Part shown: positions 15,493 to 23,372 of the stretch, piece by piece | Numbering within the stretch: position 1 is the stretch's first letter | Layout of the letters: every line of letters begins with the position of its first letter | Assembly: GCF_025685655.1 (NCBI RefSeq) | Contig: NZ_JAGSYG010000003.1 | Location: 62,001-126,000 of the forward strand | Origin: Acidicapsa ligni | GTDB taxonomy: Bacteria; Acidobacteriota; Terriglobia; Terriglobales; Acidobacteriaceae | Length of the DNA: 64,000 bases | Direction: 5' to 3' | Notes under the pieces: generated by a model | What the model was told of the DNA's origin: nothing | The model's input: only the letters and a program-made list of their open reading frames with translations | Databases searched by the model: none | Program-made: the position numbers and the translations under genes

Positions 15493-18489
15493 TTACTTTC
15501 TTGTCTCAGCCTGCCCGAAGGTATGGAGGCGCTCGATGGTACCTTGGAGCGTCTTCTCCTCCGTATCGAGGTCAGACATCAACTGGCCGATATCTGCGAA
15601 GTTGTAGTTTGCGGGGAGACTGGAGGGAGAGAGAGTAAAACCTGCCGTGAGGAGACGGTCCAAGCGTTCACTGTCGTGGTTGAGGATGATGGCGGCCTCT
15701 TGGAGCTCGCCGGCGTCGTGAAGCGAAGGAAGACTCTGGGAGTGGTCCGGGTATCGTGCCCTTTTATCATGCCAGAGAGGTGTAAGTGTTGTTCGGAGAG
15801 CTGTCATCTGCTCGTCGAATGAATGGATGTGTTTTTCAAGTAATGTGAGCCAGAGCATTTGGTCTTCTGGTGTCATTGCCTGAAGTTCGGCAAGGGTGAA
15901 ATCGTGCGCTGCAATCTGACTGACGCCCCAGCCGTCTCGATGTAGCTGAGCGCTGCGAGAAACGATGGAGCTGGAGATTTGTCGCATTCGCTCTTCAAGT
16001 TGTGTTCCGGCTAATCCTTCCTCGGACAGGATCGGACGAAGCTCAGCGTCAAAAGGAATATGCGCTGTTTCGACAGCAATAGGTGGCAGGGACTCTACTT
16101 GAACAGGTTGGCCTTTTGGGGGAGATGAGGCTGCCTCTTCGCTTGCATGAAGATTGAGCTGCAACAGTGCGCCGCTTTGAAGAGACCGGAATACATGGAC
16201 GATAGATGTCTTTTCCGCCGAGGTTGGAAAGACTCCGTCGAGTTCAACTGTTCCGTCCTCATGTCGCTCCAGGTTTACGGTCCTCTCAGCGTCCGGCCCC
16301 AGATTGTTGAGAAGCTGGAGCGCTTCGAGCGCCAGGTGAGCCGATGAGCCAGGTACAGCGGGCCTTAAATCGACAGAGGAGCGATTCCCATTGAGTGAGG
16401 GCTCAGGGTCGAAATCGCTTTCTGTGACCTGATCGGCACTAAGCACGTTGTAGGTGAGCTCCCGGAAGCGATATTCGCGGGTGACTTTGCCTTCTTTCAG
16501 TCGTAAGGTCTCCGATGTCGGATGTAAGTCAGTTCCAGAAAGAACCAGATCTGCATAGGCAAGGGAAGTGGTGGTTGTGTTTGGCGGTTCGCTGTAGACA
16601 AGTTCATAGTCCTGCTGGTCTTGCTGAACCCTTATGTTTTCTGGCTTGTTAGCCAACCGATCGAAATCCGCAGCTTCGGGAACATGAGACCACACGTCAT
16701 CAACGGTTGGCTGAATCGACGTCCCAGCGTCTTGCCTCCGCATTCCACCTTTCGGCGTGTAGGTGGTGACTCTCCCGGCCGAGTCGGACCACCGGCCCGC
16801 GAGGAGTTTGTCGTTCGTTCCAATCAGGCGGCTGGCTCGCCGTTCCGGAGAGCTACCGTGGAGTGTTTGGATGGTCGCCGATTCGATGAGCTTGCCGCTA
16901 TCGGTTCTGACTTCCAGAGAGAATGTCTGGCGGGTTGCTCCCCCTGCTGGAATGGCGATCTGAGCTGATCGTTCCGCCTGAGCGAGGAGAGTAGTGGCGG
17001 TCGGCACGCCATGAGAATGTTTCTGCCGTTGCGCTAACCACGGAAGGCTAACTGCAATAAGAGCTGCGATGCCGATCGCCGCACCAAGGCCGATAGGAAG
17101 GTGGTCTCTATTGCCTGAGAGCCCAGCCATGAAGGACTGCCAAAGACGTCGCGGCTGCATTGGACGCGGAGCGGGAGTTGGATGCTCCTCTGACGGGGCC
17201 TCAAGGATCGGCAGGCTCTCCTCTTCAAGAACCCAACTGTGATCGTCGACTTCGAGCGAAGGGTCGTAGTAGGTGAGGTCGATCACGGAGGAACCGGCCA
17301 AAGGACTCAGTTCAAGAAGAAGAGATCGGTCGTCACTCAACTCAATCTCAGTTCGACGCGCAGAGAGCCAGCGAGACTCGGGCACTTGAAGGTCGAGATA
17401 CAAAAGGCTGTAGCCCTGCTCACTTAGAACCGAGATGTATTGAGGCCTCAACGATGGTTCGAGAACTATCTGAAACCGGCTTAGAGCGGAAGTGACCCTT
17501 TGCGCCCCGAGCACGTAGCCGTCAACTGAAATCTCGAGAGTCTTGGGCCTGTGTTCACGAGTGGCCTGAAGCTTCTTTCGCATCTTCTCCACGGTGCGCT
17601 TTCCTAGGGCGCGGGACGAAGGAGGATTGCTGCTGTTATTTCGGTCGTTGGGATCGTCGGGAAACCGCTTGGAGAGCTCAGGAAATTGAAGCAAGTGATT
17701 TGCCCTTTCAAGGCAACTGCGACAGCTCACAAGATGAGCAACCTCCCGTGTGGTTAGTTGCTGTTCTGAGCCCTCTGAGTAGATGAGATCGAGATCATCC
17801 GTGTTGAAACAGTCACCCTCTTTGTCCGCAAAGACGCTGGTGTGGAAGCGAGCCAGGAGAGCGGCCGGATCATCCGGAAGACAGAGTTTGGCGAAAGGCG
17901 TTTTGAGAACCGAATCCTGCCCCGGGAGGTGAAGAGAACCCGGTCGCGTAAGGAATGCTTTCGCTTCGAGACGGGCGCTCTCAACCAGCTTGTGGACAGC
18001 AGCCGGCGACGTCTTGAGCAGAGCGGCAATCTCTGACGGAAAGTATCCAAGAAAGAAGCGAAGAATCAGGATGCTGCCAGCTCTCGAAGACTTGCGGCGA
18101 AAGCACGCGTACTCGCAGATACCGGCGAGGTCACTCCGGATATAGAGAACCCGGCTTCTGTCTGCGGCTGCGAGGGCCGTTTCCATGGAGTCGTAATCGA
18201 CGGTGTGCAGGCTTGAAAGAGGATCACGGCCACGGCCACGGTGCCTATCATTCGATAGGTTTTGCAGAGCGCGGAAAAGATAGCCTTGCAGTCGCTCGCT
18301 ATCAGTAACGTCAACGTCCGCCGGAGAGAACACGAAGCGGACGTAGAGGTCCTGCACCAGATCTTCGGCTTCGTGTTTCGAACCCCGGGTCAGCCGGAGA
18401 GCACGATCAAGCAACCGTGCGTAATGATCGAGAAAGATGCCCTCGTGATCGGCGACCTTTTCTATTTTGAGAGTCTGACGCGAGCCCAC
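15493..18489 (-). CDS. ECF sigma factor fused to zinc-finger anti-sigma, transmembrane and periplasmic sensor regions
   Basis: A ~998-residue protein that appears to combine a sigma factor with its own membrane sensor. Residues ~18-90 resemble sigma-70 region 2 (HEAEDLVQDLYVRF, then LQGYLFRALQNLSNDRHR) and ~140-178 region 4 (ILRFFLGYFPSEIAALL, then SPAAVHKLVESARLEAK). A zinc-finger anti-sigma motif HxxxCxxC follows (HLVSCRSC, ~252-259). A single membrane helix lies at ~464-484 (IGLGAAIGIAALIAVSLPWLA), followed by ~500 residues that should be periplasmic. The start is set at the GTG at 18489, preceded by GAGGAG; the longer frame to 18531 begins with a GTG lacking a ribosome site. It precedes the receptor and isopeptidase genes, where proteobacterial lasso loci carry separate fecI and fecR genes. 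Signal transfer from receptor to fused sensor is inference. Confidence 0.72.
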   Translation of the reverse strand: MGSRQTLKIEKVADHEGIFLDHYARLLDRALRLTRGSKHEAEDLVQDLYVRFVFSPADVDVTDSERLQGYLFRALQNLSNDRHRGRGRDPLSSLHTVDYDSMETALAAADRSRVLYIRSDLAGICEYACFRRKSSRAGSILILRFFLGYFPSEIAALLKTSPAAVHKLVESARLEAKAFLTRPGSLHLPGQDSVLKTPFAKLCLPDDPAALLARFHTSVFADKEGDCFNTDDLDLIYSEGSEQQLTTREVAHLVSCRSCLERANHLLQFPELSKRFPDDPNDRNNSSNPPSSRALGKRTVEKMRKKLQATREHRPKTLEISVDGYVLGAQRVTSALSRFQIVLEPSLRPQYISVLSEQGYSLLYLDLQVPESRWLSARRTEIELSDDRSLLLELSPLAGSSVIDLTYYDPSLEVDDHSWVLEEESLPILEAPSEEHPTPAPRPMQPRRLWQSFMAGLSGNRDHLPIGLGAAIGIAALIAVSLPWLAQRQKHSHGVPTATTLLAQAERSAQIAIPAGGATRQTFSLEVRTDSGKLIESATIQTLHGSSPERRASRLIGTNDKLLAGRWSDSAGRVTTYTPKGGMRRQDAGTSIQPTVDDVWSHVPEAADFDRLANKPENIRVQQDQQDYELVYSEPPNTTTTSLAYADLVLSGTDLHPTSETLRLKEGKVTREYRFRELTYNVLSADQVTESDFDPEPSLNGNRSSVDLRPAVPGSSAHLALEALQLLNNLGPDAERTVNLERHEDGTVELDGVFPTSAEKTSIVHVFRSLQSGALLQLNLHASEEAASSPPKGQPVQVESLPPIAVETAHIPFDAELRPILSEEGLAGTQLEERMRQISSSIVSRSAQLHRDGWGVSQIAAHDFTLAELQAMTPEDQMLWLTLLEKHIHSFDEQMTALRTTLTPLWHDKRARYPDHSQSLPSLHDAGELQEAAIILNHDSERLDRLLTAGFTLSPSSLPANYNFADIGQLMSDLDTEEKTLQGTIERLHTFGQAETRK

Positions 18490-18795
18490 TGTTTCTCCTC
18501 TACTCACATGTACGACTGATAGGCGTCGCACTTGATGAATGGGAGAAACCTAGCATCTCCTGCGATAGATTCAGTCGACTGGCAGAATGCGCAAAATACT
18601 GCCCTGCAATTTGCAGTGTCGTGCTGGAGAGCTGTCAGTTGAGGAAGGGGGGCAAGATGCTTTGATGTAGCCGTGACGGGTGCGCCGGGAGGCACTGTGA
18701 CGGCCAGTCGCCCGCCTCACACCTTGGGGCGACGTCTGACATCGAGACTGTATTCCGGGGTGGAGACAGTTCCGAAGAGGGGAGTAGGCTGACGA

Positions 18796-19530
18796 TTACA
18801 GTTGGGTCACGCTCGAGACGGCGAGACGGTAGCCCTGGTCGCGAACGTTTTCGATGAGGTCCTGGACCTGATGCTCCTTAAACTTCATCCGCAGCCGATA
18901 CAGAAGGCTCTCGAGAGTGGCTTGCGATCGACGGATATCATTGCCCCAGACCTTTTTCAGGATCTCGTCGTTGGAAAAGACCTTGAGCGGATTTGAGGTA
19001 AACATATCCATGACCTTGGTTTCTCTGACATTCAGTTCGATCGAGACATGTCCCACTGAGAGTTTCCTCTCCTCGCGATCAAGGCGAAAGTCTCGTGTAC
19101 CAACCCATCGGGTGTGGGAAGATTTCGGAAGCAGGAGACGCTCATCCCGACGGAAATGCGCCTGAATGCGGGCCAGTAGGACGCGGAACGACGCACTGCG
19201 CTTCACGATATATTCGTCCGCACCGGCATCGAGCGAAGCCATCTGGACGAAGTCGTCGCTCAATGAAGAATGAATCAAGATAGGTACGTTTACGCCGGCA
19301 GCGCGAAACTGGCGCACCAAGCCCGATCCGTTAGCCGGATGAGCGGGAGTCTCTGAATCCTCTTTGACGTTCAACTCAATGATGATTAAGTCAAAATGAC
19401 CCGTTTCTACCAAGCGCTGTGCCGAGACGACATCCTCGGCGAGTTCGACATGGTAGCGAGACTTTTGTAGCGCCTTCTGCAACTCCACACTAATCACTGG
19501 CTCGTCATCGACGAGGAGTAACGATTTCAT
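18796..19530 (-). CDS. OmpR-family response regulator with Glu in place of the phosphorylated Asp
   Basis: A receiver domain (LLLVDDEPVISVELQKAL) joined to a C-terminal winged helix (KVFSNDEILKKVWGND, then LYRLRMKF, then RDQGYRL) of the OmpR/PhoB type. The start is placed at the ATG at 19530 (MKSLLLVDDE); 12 further residues upstream are unlikely. The acidic pocket (Asp8, Asp9) and the conserved Lys (EYIVKRS) are present, but the residue at the phosphorylation position is Glu52 (DLIIIELNV) instead of Asp. Glu can mimic phospho-Asp, so the protein may be constitutively active or respond without a kinase; no histidine kinase gene is adjacent. It lies upstream of the sigma-fusion/receptor/isopeptidase genes on the same strand, 306 bases from the sigma-fusion start. 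Confidence 0.85.
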   Translation of the reverse strand: MKSLLLVDDEPVISVELQKALQKSRYHVELAEDVVSAQRLVETGHFDLIIIELNVKEDSETPAHPANGSGLVRQFRAAGVNVPILIHSSLSDDFVQMASLDAGADEYIVKRSASFRVLLARIQAHFRRDERLLLPKSSHTRWVGTRDFRLDREERKLSVGHVSIELNVRETKVMDMFTSNPLKVFSNDEILKKVWGNDIRRSQATLESLLYRLRMKFKEHQVQDLIENVRDQGYRLAVSSVTQL

Positions 19531-20228
19531 AAGACCCCAAACCGGGAGGTGTGCTAAAAAGTCCAAAGCTCTGAGGGAAGAGAGCGAGAGACTACCAATT
19601 TGCCGCGGCTCCGCAGCGAGTAGTGACTATCAAATTGGCAAATCCCTGTAGTAATACTATGCCAGTTTGGGCGTTACCTTCCCACTCCCTTTTGTGATGA
19701 TTCACAACTTTTTCAAAATGCTTTTGGCGCTAAGCCGCTTCAGCGATTTTATGGGGGCCTAGACATGTATGAATAAGGCCTAACTGAACGACTATTCAAC
19801 AAGAAATTGATGACCGAAGTCTGGCCTTACATACCTGCAATGACCAGAATTAGTCTCAGTTCCATGGAGGAGAGCGGGCCGGAATATCAGGGAGAACGTC
19901 GGGCGACACGGGACGGTGCGAGGCCGCGATCTATAAGTGGGCGGAGCGGGCTTGATTTCCCACAGGATGAGGAAGTCGAAAAGAGATGTGCGCCTGGTCA
20001 ACACCGACGCATGCCCGGCCTGGTGGCGAGGACTACGAGCCGACGTCTGGCCGTTAGAGGGGAGCCGCTACGGGTATGGGCAGGGAAGAATCCCTTTTGA
20101 AGAGCAAGAAGCAGAGGAGTCCAGAAATCTGCGTTCCGAACTCCTCTAGTCCAACATCGTGAAATGGCTGTCGAAAGGATGTCGGCTAGGTGAGCCGGTT
20201 CCTCGAAATGTCCAACGGATAAGCCAGA

Positions 20229-20364
20229 GATTAACGTACACCTCCCAGATTTACATCGATCTCTGGCTTATCCATAGGACGGATGCAGGTAAGCCGCCCT
20301 CCCTCGGAACGAACTTGCTCCTGCAGATGCGTTTCTAAATAATGTGGACAATTGTCCACTATTC
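20229..20364 (+). repeat. Direct repeat element, copy 1 (about 137 bp)
   Basis: This stretch is strongly similar to 20777-20914. Shared blocks, in order, are ACACCTCCC..AGATTT, GGATGCAGG (GAATGCAGG in copy 2), GCCCTCCCTCGGAACGAA, CCTGCAGATG and a terminal GACAATTGTC palindrome. The internal GCAGG and CCTGC blocks are kept in both copies and could pair. The two copies flank the first XRE gene. Copy 1 also carries the right arm of the perfect 15-bp inverted repeat GGATAAGCCAGAGAT. Confidence 0.7.
20344..20359. promoter_or_regulatory. Perfect palindrome GTGGACAATTGTCCAC, putative XRE operator
   Basis: A 16-bp perfect palindrome with the core GACAATTGTC, 114 bases upstream of the chosen start of the first XRE gene. 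The same core recurs at 20891-20910 and 21332-21347, always in intergenic DNA beside the two XRE genes. Binding is inferred. Confidence 0.55.
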
Positions 20365-20472
20365 ACTGACACACCTCTTGGACGATAAGGGCTATCGGCT
20401 TGGGTGCGAAGGAAAGGCGCATCGCCTAGTCCTTATTAGGTACTTTAGCGTGAATTGACAAGACTGTCATCT

Positions 20473-20745
20473 GTGAAGAAAGTTCAGACCGCAGAGACAA
20501 GAAAATCGCGCAAAGCGAGGACTGCAAAGTTCCAGGGAGCTTATGACACGCTTTTGGAGCGGCTCATTGCTGCACGCGAGAAAGCAGGCCTAAGCCAACA
20601 TCAGGTCTCTGCCCTGATGAACCGCTCTGCCAACTTCATGACCAAGTGTGAAAGCGGTGAGCGCAGTATTGATGTGATGGAGTTGATGGAGCTGGCGCAG
20701 ATCTACCAGAGGCCGGTCAGCTACTTTTTCCCGACGCAATCATAA
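20473..20745 (+). CDS. XRE-family helix-turn-helix regulator (1)
   Basis: A ~90-residue regulator starting at the GTG at 20473; a TTG six codons upstream is the alternative. After a basic N-terminus (KSRKARTAK) it has a Cro/C1 HTH: TLLERLIAAREKAGLSQHQ, then VSALMNRSANFMTKCESGER, ending with IDVMELMELAQIYQRPVSYFF. The HTH fills nearly the whole protein, so there is no separate sensor domain. The gene is flanked on both sides by copies of a 137-bp repeat, each ending in a GACAATTGTC palindrome, which suggests autoregulation or insertion as a cassette. It is convergent with the second XRE gene. Regulators of this size often belong to toxin-antitoxin, phage or defence modules; the SEFIR gene downstream is a candidate target. 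Confidence 0.8.
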   Translation: MKKVQTAETRKSRKARTAKFQGAYDTLLERLIAAREKAGLSQHQVSALMNRSANFMTKCESGERSIDVMELMELAQIYQRPVSYFFPTQS

Positions 20746-20776
20746 TTACGAGAAAGTCCTGATAGGCCGAGCCGCA

Positions 20777-20914
20777 GATCAACGCACACCTCCCCAGATT
20801 TGCGTCAAGAAGCGACCAGGCCGTACAGACGAATGCAGGGGCGCTCGCCCTCCCTCGGAACGAAGCAATGCCTGCAGATGATCTATCCCATAGTAGACAA
20901 TTGTCGACTACTCA
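20777..20914 (+). repeat. Direct repeat element, copy 2 (about 137 bp)
   Basis: This is the second copy of the element at 20229-20364, beginning 31 bases after the stop of the first XRE gene and ending before the 3' end of the second. It shares the ACACCTCCC, GCCCTCCCTCGGAACGAA and CCTGCAGATG blocks and ends with the near-palindrome at 20891-20910. Most differences lie between these blocks. Confidence 0.7.
20891..20910. promoter_or_regulatory. Near-perfect palindrome around GACAATTGTC, putative XRE operator
   Basis: TAGTAGACAATTGTCGACTA is palindromic over 20 bases apart from one mismatched pair. It shares the core of the sites at 20344 and 21332 and lies between the two convergent XRE genes. 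Confidence 0.5.
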
Positions 20915-20973
20915 GTCCAGCAATGCTTCTATACCTGGCCACTTCCAATTCGGACATTACCAATTGTCTATTC

Positions 20974-21294
20974 TTAAGTTCTGAACCGGGCTACCTGTTT
21001 CTTCTTAATCAGACCGATAGCCAATTGTTTGTCGGTAATGAACTCGAAGCCGGCTTCTTGCTCGATTGTCCGCACCATGGCTGACGGGAGAATGCGAAGT
21101 ACGCTGCAGATGTTGAGAATGGCAGTGAAAGATGGGTTCCGCTTGCCTCTTTCCAACATGTTGACGTATGTACGATCGTAGCCGGTGAGGAAGGCCAGCT
21201 GCTCCTGCGTCAGGTTGAGCGCCTGACGCTTTTCTCGGATGATCGCTCGCAGCGAGTCGAGAGGAGCGACCGTATTTTTCCGAGTTTGAACCAT
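20974..21294 (-). CDS. XRE-family helix-turn-helix regulator (2)
   Basis: A 106-residue Cro/C1-type regulator: SLRAIIREKRQALNLTQEQ, then LAFLTGYDRTYVNMLERGK, then NPSFTAILNICSVLRILPS. The C-terminal ~30 residues are a short extension without a recognised domain. Its promoter region holds two tandem sites, GTAGACAATTGTTC (21317) and the perfect palindrome at 21332-21347, which fits self-regulation. It faces the first XRE gene and diverges from the SEFIR gene. The two XRE proteins are not close copies of each other, yet their surroundings share the same operator core, so they may compete for it. Confidence 0.85.
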   Translation of the reverse strand: MVQTRKNTVAPLDSLRAIIREKRQALNLTQEQLAFLTGYDRTYVNMLERGKRNPSFTAILNICSVLRILPSAMVRTIEQEAGFEFITDKQLAIGLIKKKQVARFRT

Positions 21295-21331
21295 CTACCC
21301 AGCATCATGGCTGGGTGTAGACAATTGTTCA

Positions 21332-21347
21332 GTCGACAATTGTCGAC
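21332..21347. promoter_or_regulatory. Perfect palindrome GTCGACAATTGTCGAC, putative XRE operator
   Basis: A 16-bp perfect palindrome 38 bases upstream of the second XRE start, with a second half-similar copy at 21317-21330. The 324-base gap to the SEFIR gene (21295-21618) contains nothing else recognisable. Confidence 0.6.
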
Positions 21348-21618
21348 CTGAACACCCTTGGCAATTCCTACTTCCTTATCCTTTCGACCGCTTTATCTAT
21401 GATATTTCGCTGATCCAGGGTCCTTGCGGCGTCCAGCCGATGCGGGGCAGGTCACGTACATCAAGCTCTCGAAGGTCGATCCGGAGACTGCGGACTGGAT
21501 TCCACAGTCCGAAATTGACCTCCACTGCAGGCGATTCGAATCGAGGTGATTGGGTCCGGCTGGCGGCCGATTGACTCATAACGTCCGTTCAGACGCCGAA
21601 GTCGTCCGGGAACTTACA

Positions 21619-22818
21619 ATGGAAACCATGCCAGAGATAGCCGCTCCTCGAGTATTCATTTCCTATTCCTACGACTCGAACGAACACAAACTCTGGGTCC
21701 GGGAGTTCGCCGCGAAGCTCCGTGCAAATCGGGTCGATGTGATCCTCGACCATTGGCATTTGAAGATGGGCATGGATGCAACGAAGTTCATGACCGACTC
21801 GGTCGCCAAGAGCGACTTCGTTCTGGTGGTCTGCACCCCGGAATACGTCGATCGGTCATACCGGAAAAAGGGCGGTGTTCGCTTCGAAAACGCCATCATC
21901 GCCGCTGAGTTCGTCGACGACATGGACACGGAAAGGTTCATCCCGGTCCTTCGTCTAGGCGGTTGGGATGTGAATTCTGTGCCACGATGGATCAAGACAC
22001 GACAGGGCGCCGACCTTACAGCCAACCCCTACGACGAAACCCAATTCATGAACCTTGTCGCCACCCTGCACGGAGAAAATCCTGCTCCGCCGCCGCTCGG
22101 GACCAAGCCGGACTTTTCGAAACTGGACCTGGCTCCGGCGAGCCGGCCGGAAGCACCGGCAACTCTCCGCGACCAGCCGTTCCGGTTCGGCCAGTCTGTC
22201 GGTACCCGTCTCAAGGAATATCTCGCTCCCAAAGAGCAGGAGCTTCTGTGGAACGCAGCCCGTGATTCGGGGCGAATCACGCATATCAAAGCCATTGGAA
22301 GAGATTGCCTCCAGGTAAATAGGCATACGTTCCCGGAGACACGCGATCCTCGCAGCCACTCGGAATGGTTCGGCGCGCTCGAAGCTCTTGTTCAGCGCGG
22401 GCTTCTAAAGGGGGTAGGGCACGACCCTGACTTCTATAGTCTGACTCCAGGTGGATGGTCCCTCGATGAACAGCTTGGGCCATTCAAACGCTGGCAGACG
22501 AAGGCGATTACGGTTGAACGCAACTACATCGGTAAACATGATTCCGAGATCGTGACTCTCCAATGTGCGGGCATTGTCCGGCTTGCTGAGGAGTATTCGG
22601 AGGATCGCTATACGCTGTACGAGCCCCACTCGCTCTTCGTCGAAGGTGTCGATCGGAAGCAGCTTGGCAGTCTTACATTCGATCCTACCCACGCACATTT
22701 TAGAGACGAAGAGACCGGCGTGAAGCATGAGTTCCAAATCAAGTCGGAGGCAAAGAGGGAAGGTTCCACCCTCAGAATGCCAATCAACGAAATGCCCGGT
22801 ACACGCTACGAGGACTGA
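21619..22818 (+). CDS. SEFIR (TIR-like) domain protein with C-terminal winged-helix-like region
   Basis: A ~399-residue protein starting at the ATG at 21619; an in-frame TTG at 21550 and an ATG nine bases downstream are alternatives. The N-terminal ~150 residues are a SEFIR domain, recognised by RVFISYSYDSNEHKLWVREF, then VDVILDHWHLKMGMD, then SDFVLVVCTPEYVDRS and FENAIIAAEF. The middle contains a winged-helix-like piece (WFGALEALVQRGLLKGVGH, then FYSLTPGGW). The C-terminal ~90 residues are unassigned. TIR and SEFIR proteins in bacteria are often NADases or adaptors in antiphage systems; no catalytic claim is made here. Two XRE regulators sit upstream, and a toxin-antitoxin operon converges with it, overlapping by 13 bases. 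Confidence 0.75.
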   Translation: METMPEIAAPRVFISYSYDSNEHKLWVREFAAKLRANRVDVILDHWHLKMGMDATKFMTDSVAKSDFVLVVCTPEYVDRSYRKKGGVRFENAIIAAEFVDDMDTERFIPVLRLGGWDVNSVPRWIKTRQGADLTANPYDETQFMNLVATLHGENPAPPPLGTKPDFSKLDLAPASRPEAPATLRDQPFRFGQSVGTRLKEYLAPKEQELLWNAARDSGRITHIKAIGRDCLQVNRHTFPETRDPRSHSEWFGALEALVQRGLLKGVGHDPDFYSLTPGGWSLDEQLGPFKRWQTKAITVERNYIGKHDSEIVTLQCAGIVRLAEEYSEDRYTLYEPHSLFVEGVDRKQLGSLTFDPTHAHFRDEETGVKHEFQIKSEAKREGSTLRMPINEMPGTRYED

Positions 22819-23366
22819 CCTTCAACTTCCAATTGCCGCTCGATGGCTCCCCGATCTTCCCACCGCCTGATCGGAACGAGTTCAGAGAGAATCTCTATCG
22901 TGTGTCCCTTGGCGCGGGGTCTGTTCGCAACAGGTTCGACGTGCATATCGCCAACGAGCACGAGTACGTCTCCCTGCGTCTTCTCCGCGGCCAGAATATG
23001 ATCGGCGAAGTAGTCTTCGCGAACCTCATCCTCTGGAATCCGAGCTTGAATTGTGTATTCCATGTTGTCGTCCCGACGGCCTGGCCGATTGTTCAGCGCC
23101 TCGTAGATCCCCGCGGCTCTCCGTTCTTCGACGGTCATACAGATGTTCTGCCACGGTACCCGGGGATCACGCCGGCGGGCAAGTTGATCGGCGATCGACT
23201 TCTTTGTTAGGGAGGATTCCTCAAAGATTGCGGTGATCTGTCCCGGGCCAAACCGCTCCTCGAGGATCTCTCGGAGGCGAGTCTTCGAGGCGCGCAGAGC
23301 TTCTGAGTCTTCATCAGCTTCGAGTAGCTGCAGGTAGTGGTCGATCGCGATGATGATTACGTTCAT
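22806..23366 (-). CDS. Uncharacterised protein in toxin-antitoxin operon
   Basis: A 186-residue soluble protein that I cannot assign to a family. It opens with a hydrophobic strand (MNVIIIAIDHYLQLLE), followed by charged helices (SKTRLREILEERFG), and has a second strand-turn motif near the C-terminus (GDVLVLVGDMHVEPV) of the kind seen in Rossmann-like or hydrolase folds; Asp-Met-His at that turn might be functional. It starts 6 bases after the toxin gene and so is probably the third gene of that operon. The two strand motifs with acidic or His residues would suit an enzyme, but there is no direct evidence. The 3' end overlaps the convergent SEFIR gene by 13 bases. Confidence 0.65.
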   Translation of the reverse strand: MNVIIIAIDHYLQLLEADEDSEALRASKTRLREILEERFGPGQITAIFEESSLTKKSIADQLARRRDPRVPWQNICMTVEERRAAGIYEALNNRPGRRDDNMEYTIQARIPEDEVREDYFADHILAAEKTQGDVLVLVGDMHVEPVANRPRAKGHTIEILSELVPIRRWEDRGAIERQLEVEGQSS

Positions 23367-23372
23367 TAGGCC

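Larger units (their letters stand above)
19531..20472. other. Long region without a recognisable gene, holding a repeat element
   Basis: About 940 bases between the response regulator and the first XRE gene. Small frames at 19807-20149 are open but their translations show no family pattern. The right part contains the first copy of a duplicated element (20229-20364), a 15-bp inverted repeat (20217-20231 with 20259-20273) and a perfect 16-bp palindrome (20344-20359). The left part should hold the response-regulator promoter on the minus strand. No tRNA or other known RNA was recognised. Confidence 0.5.

Noticed and set aside
19807..20149. Small open frames upstream of the first XRE gene
   Set aside because: Arg/Gly-rich translations without domain pattern, overlapping in different frames, no ribosome site.
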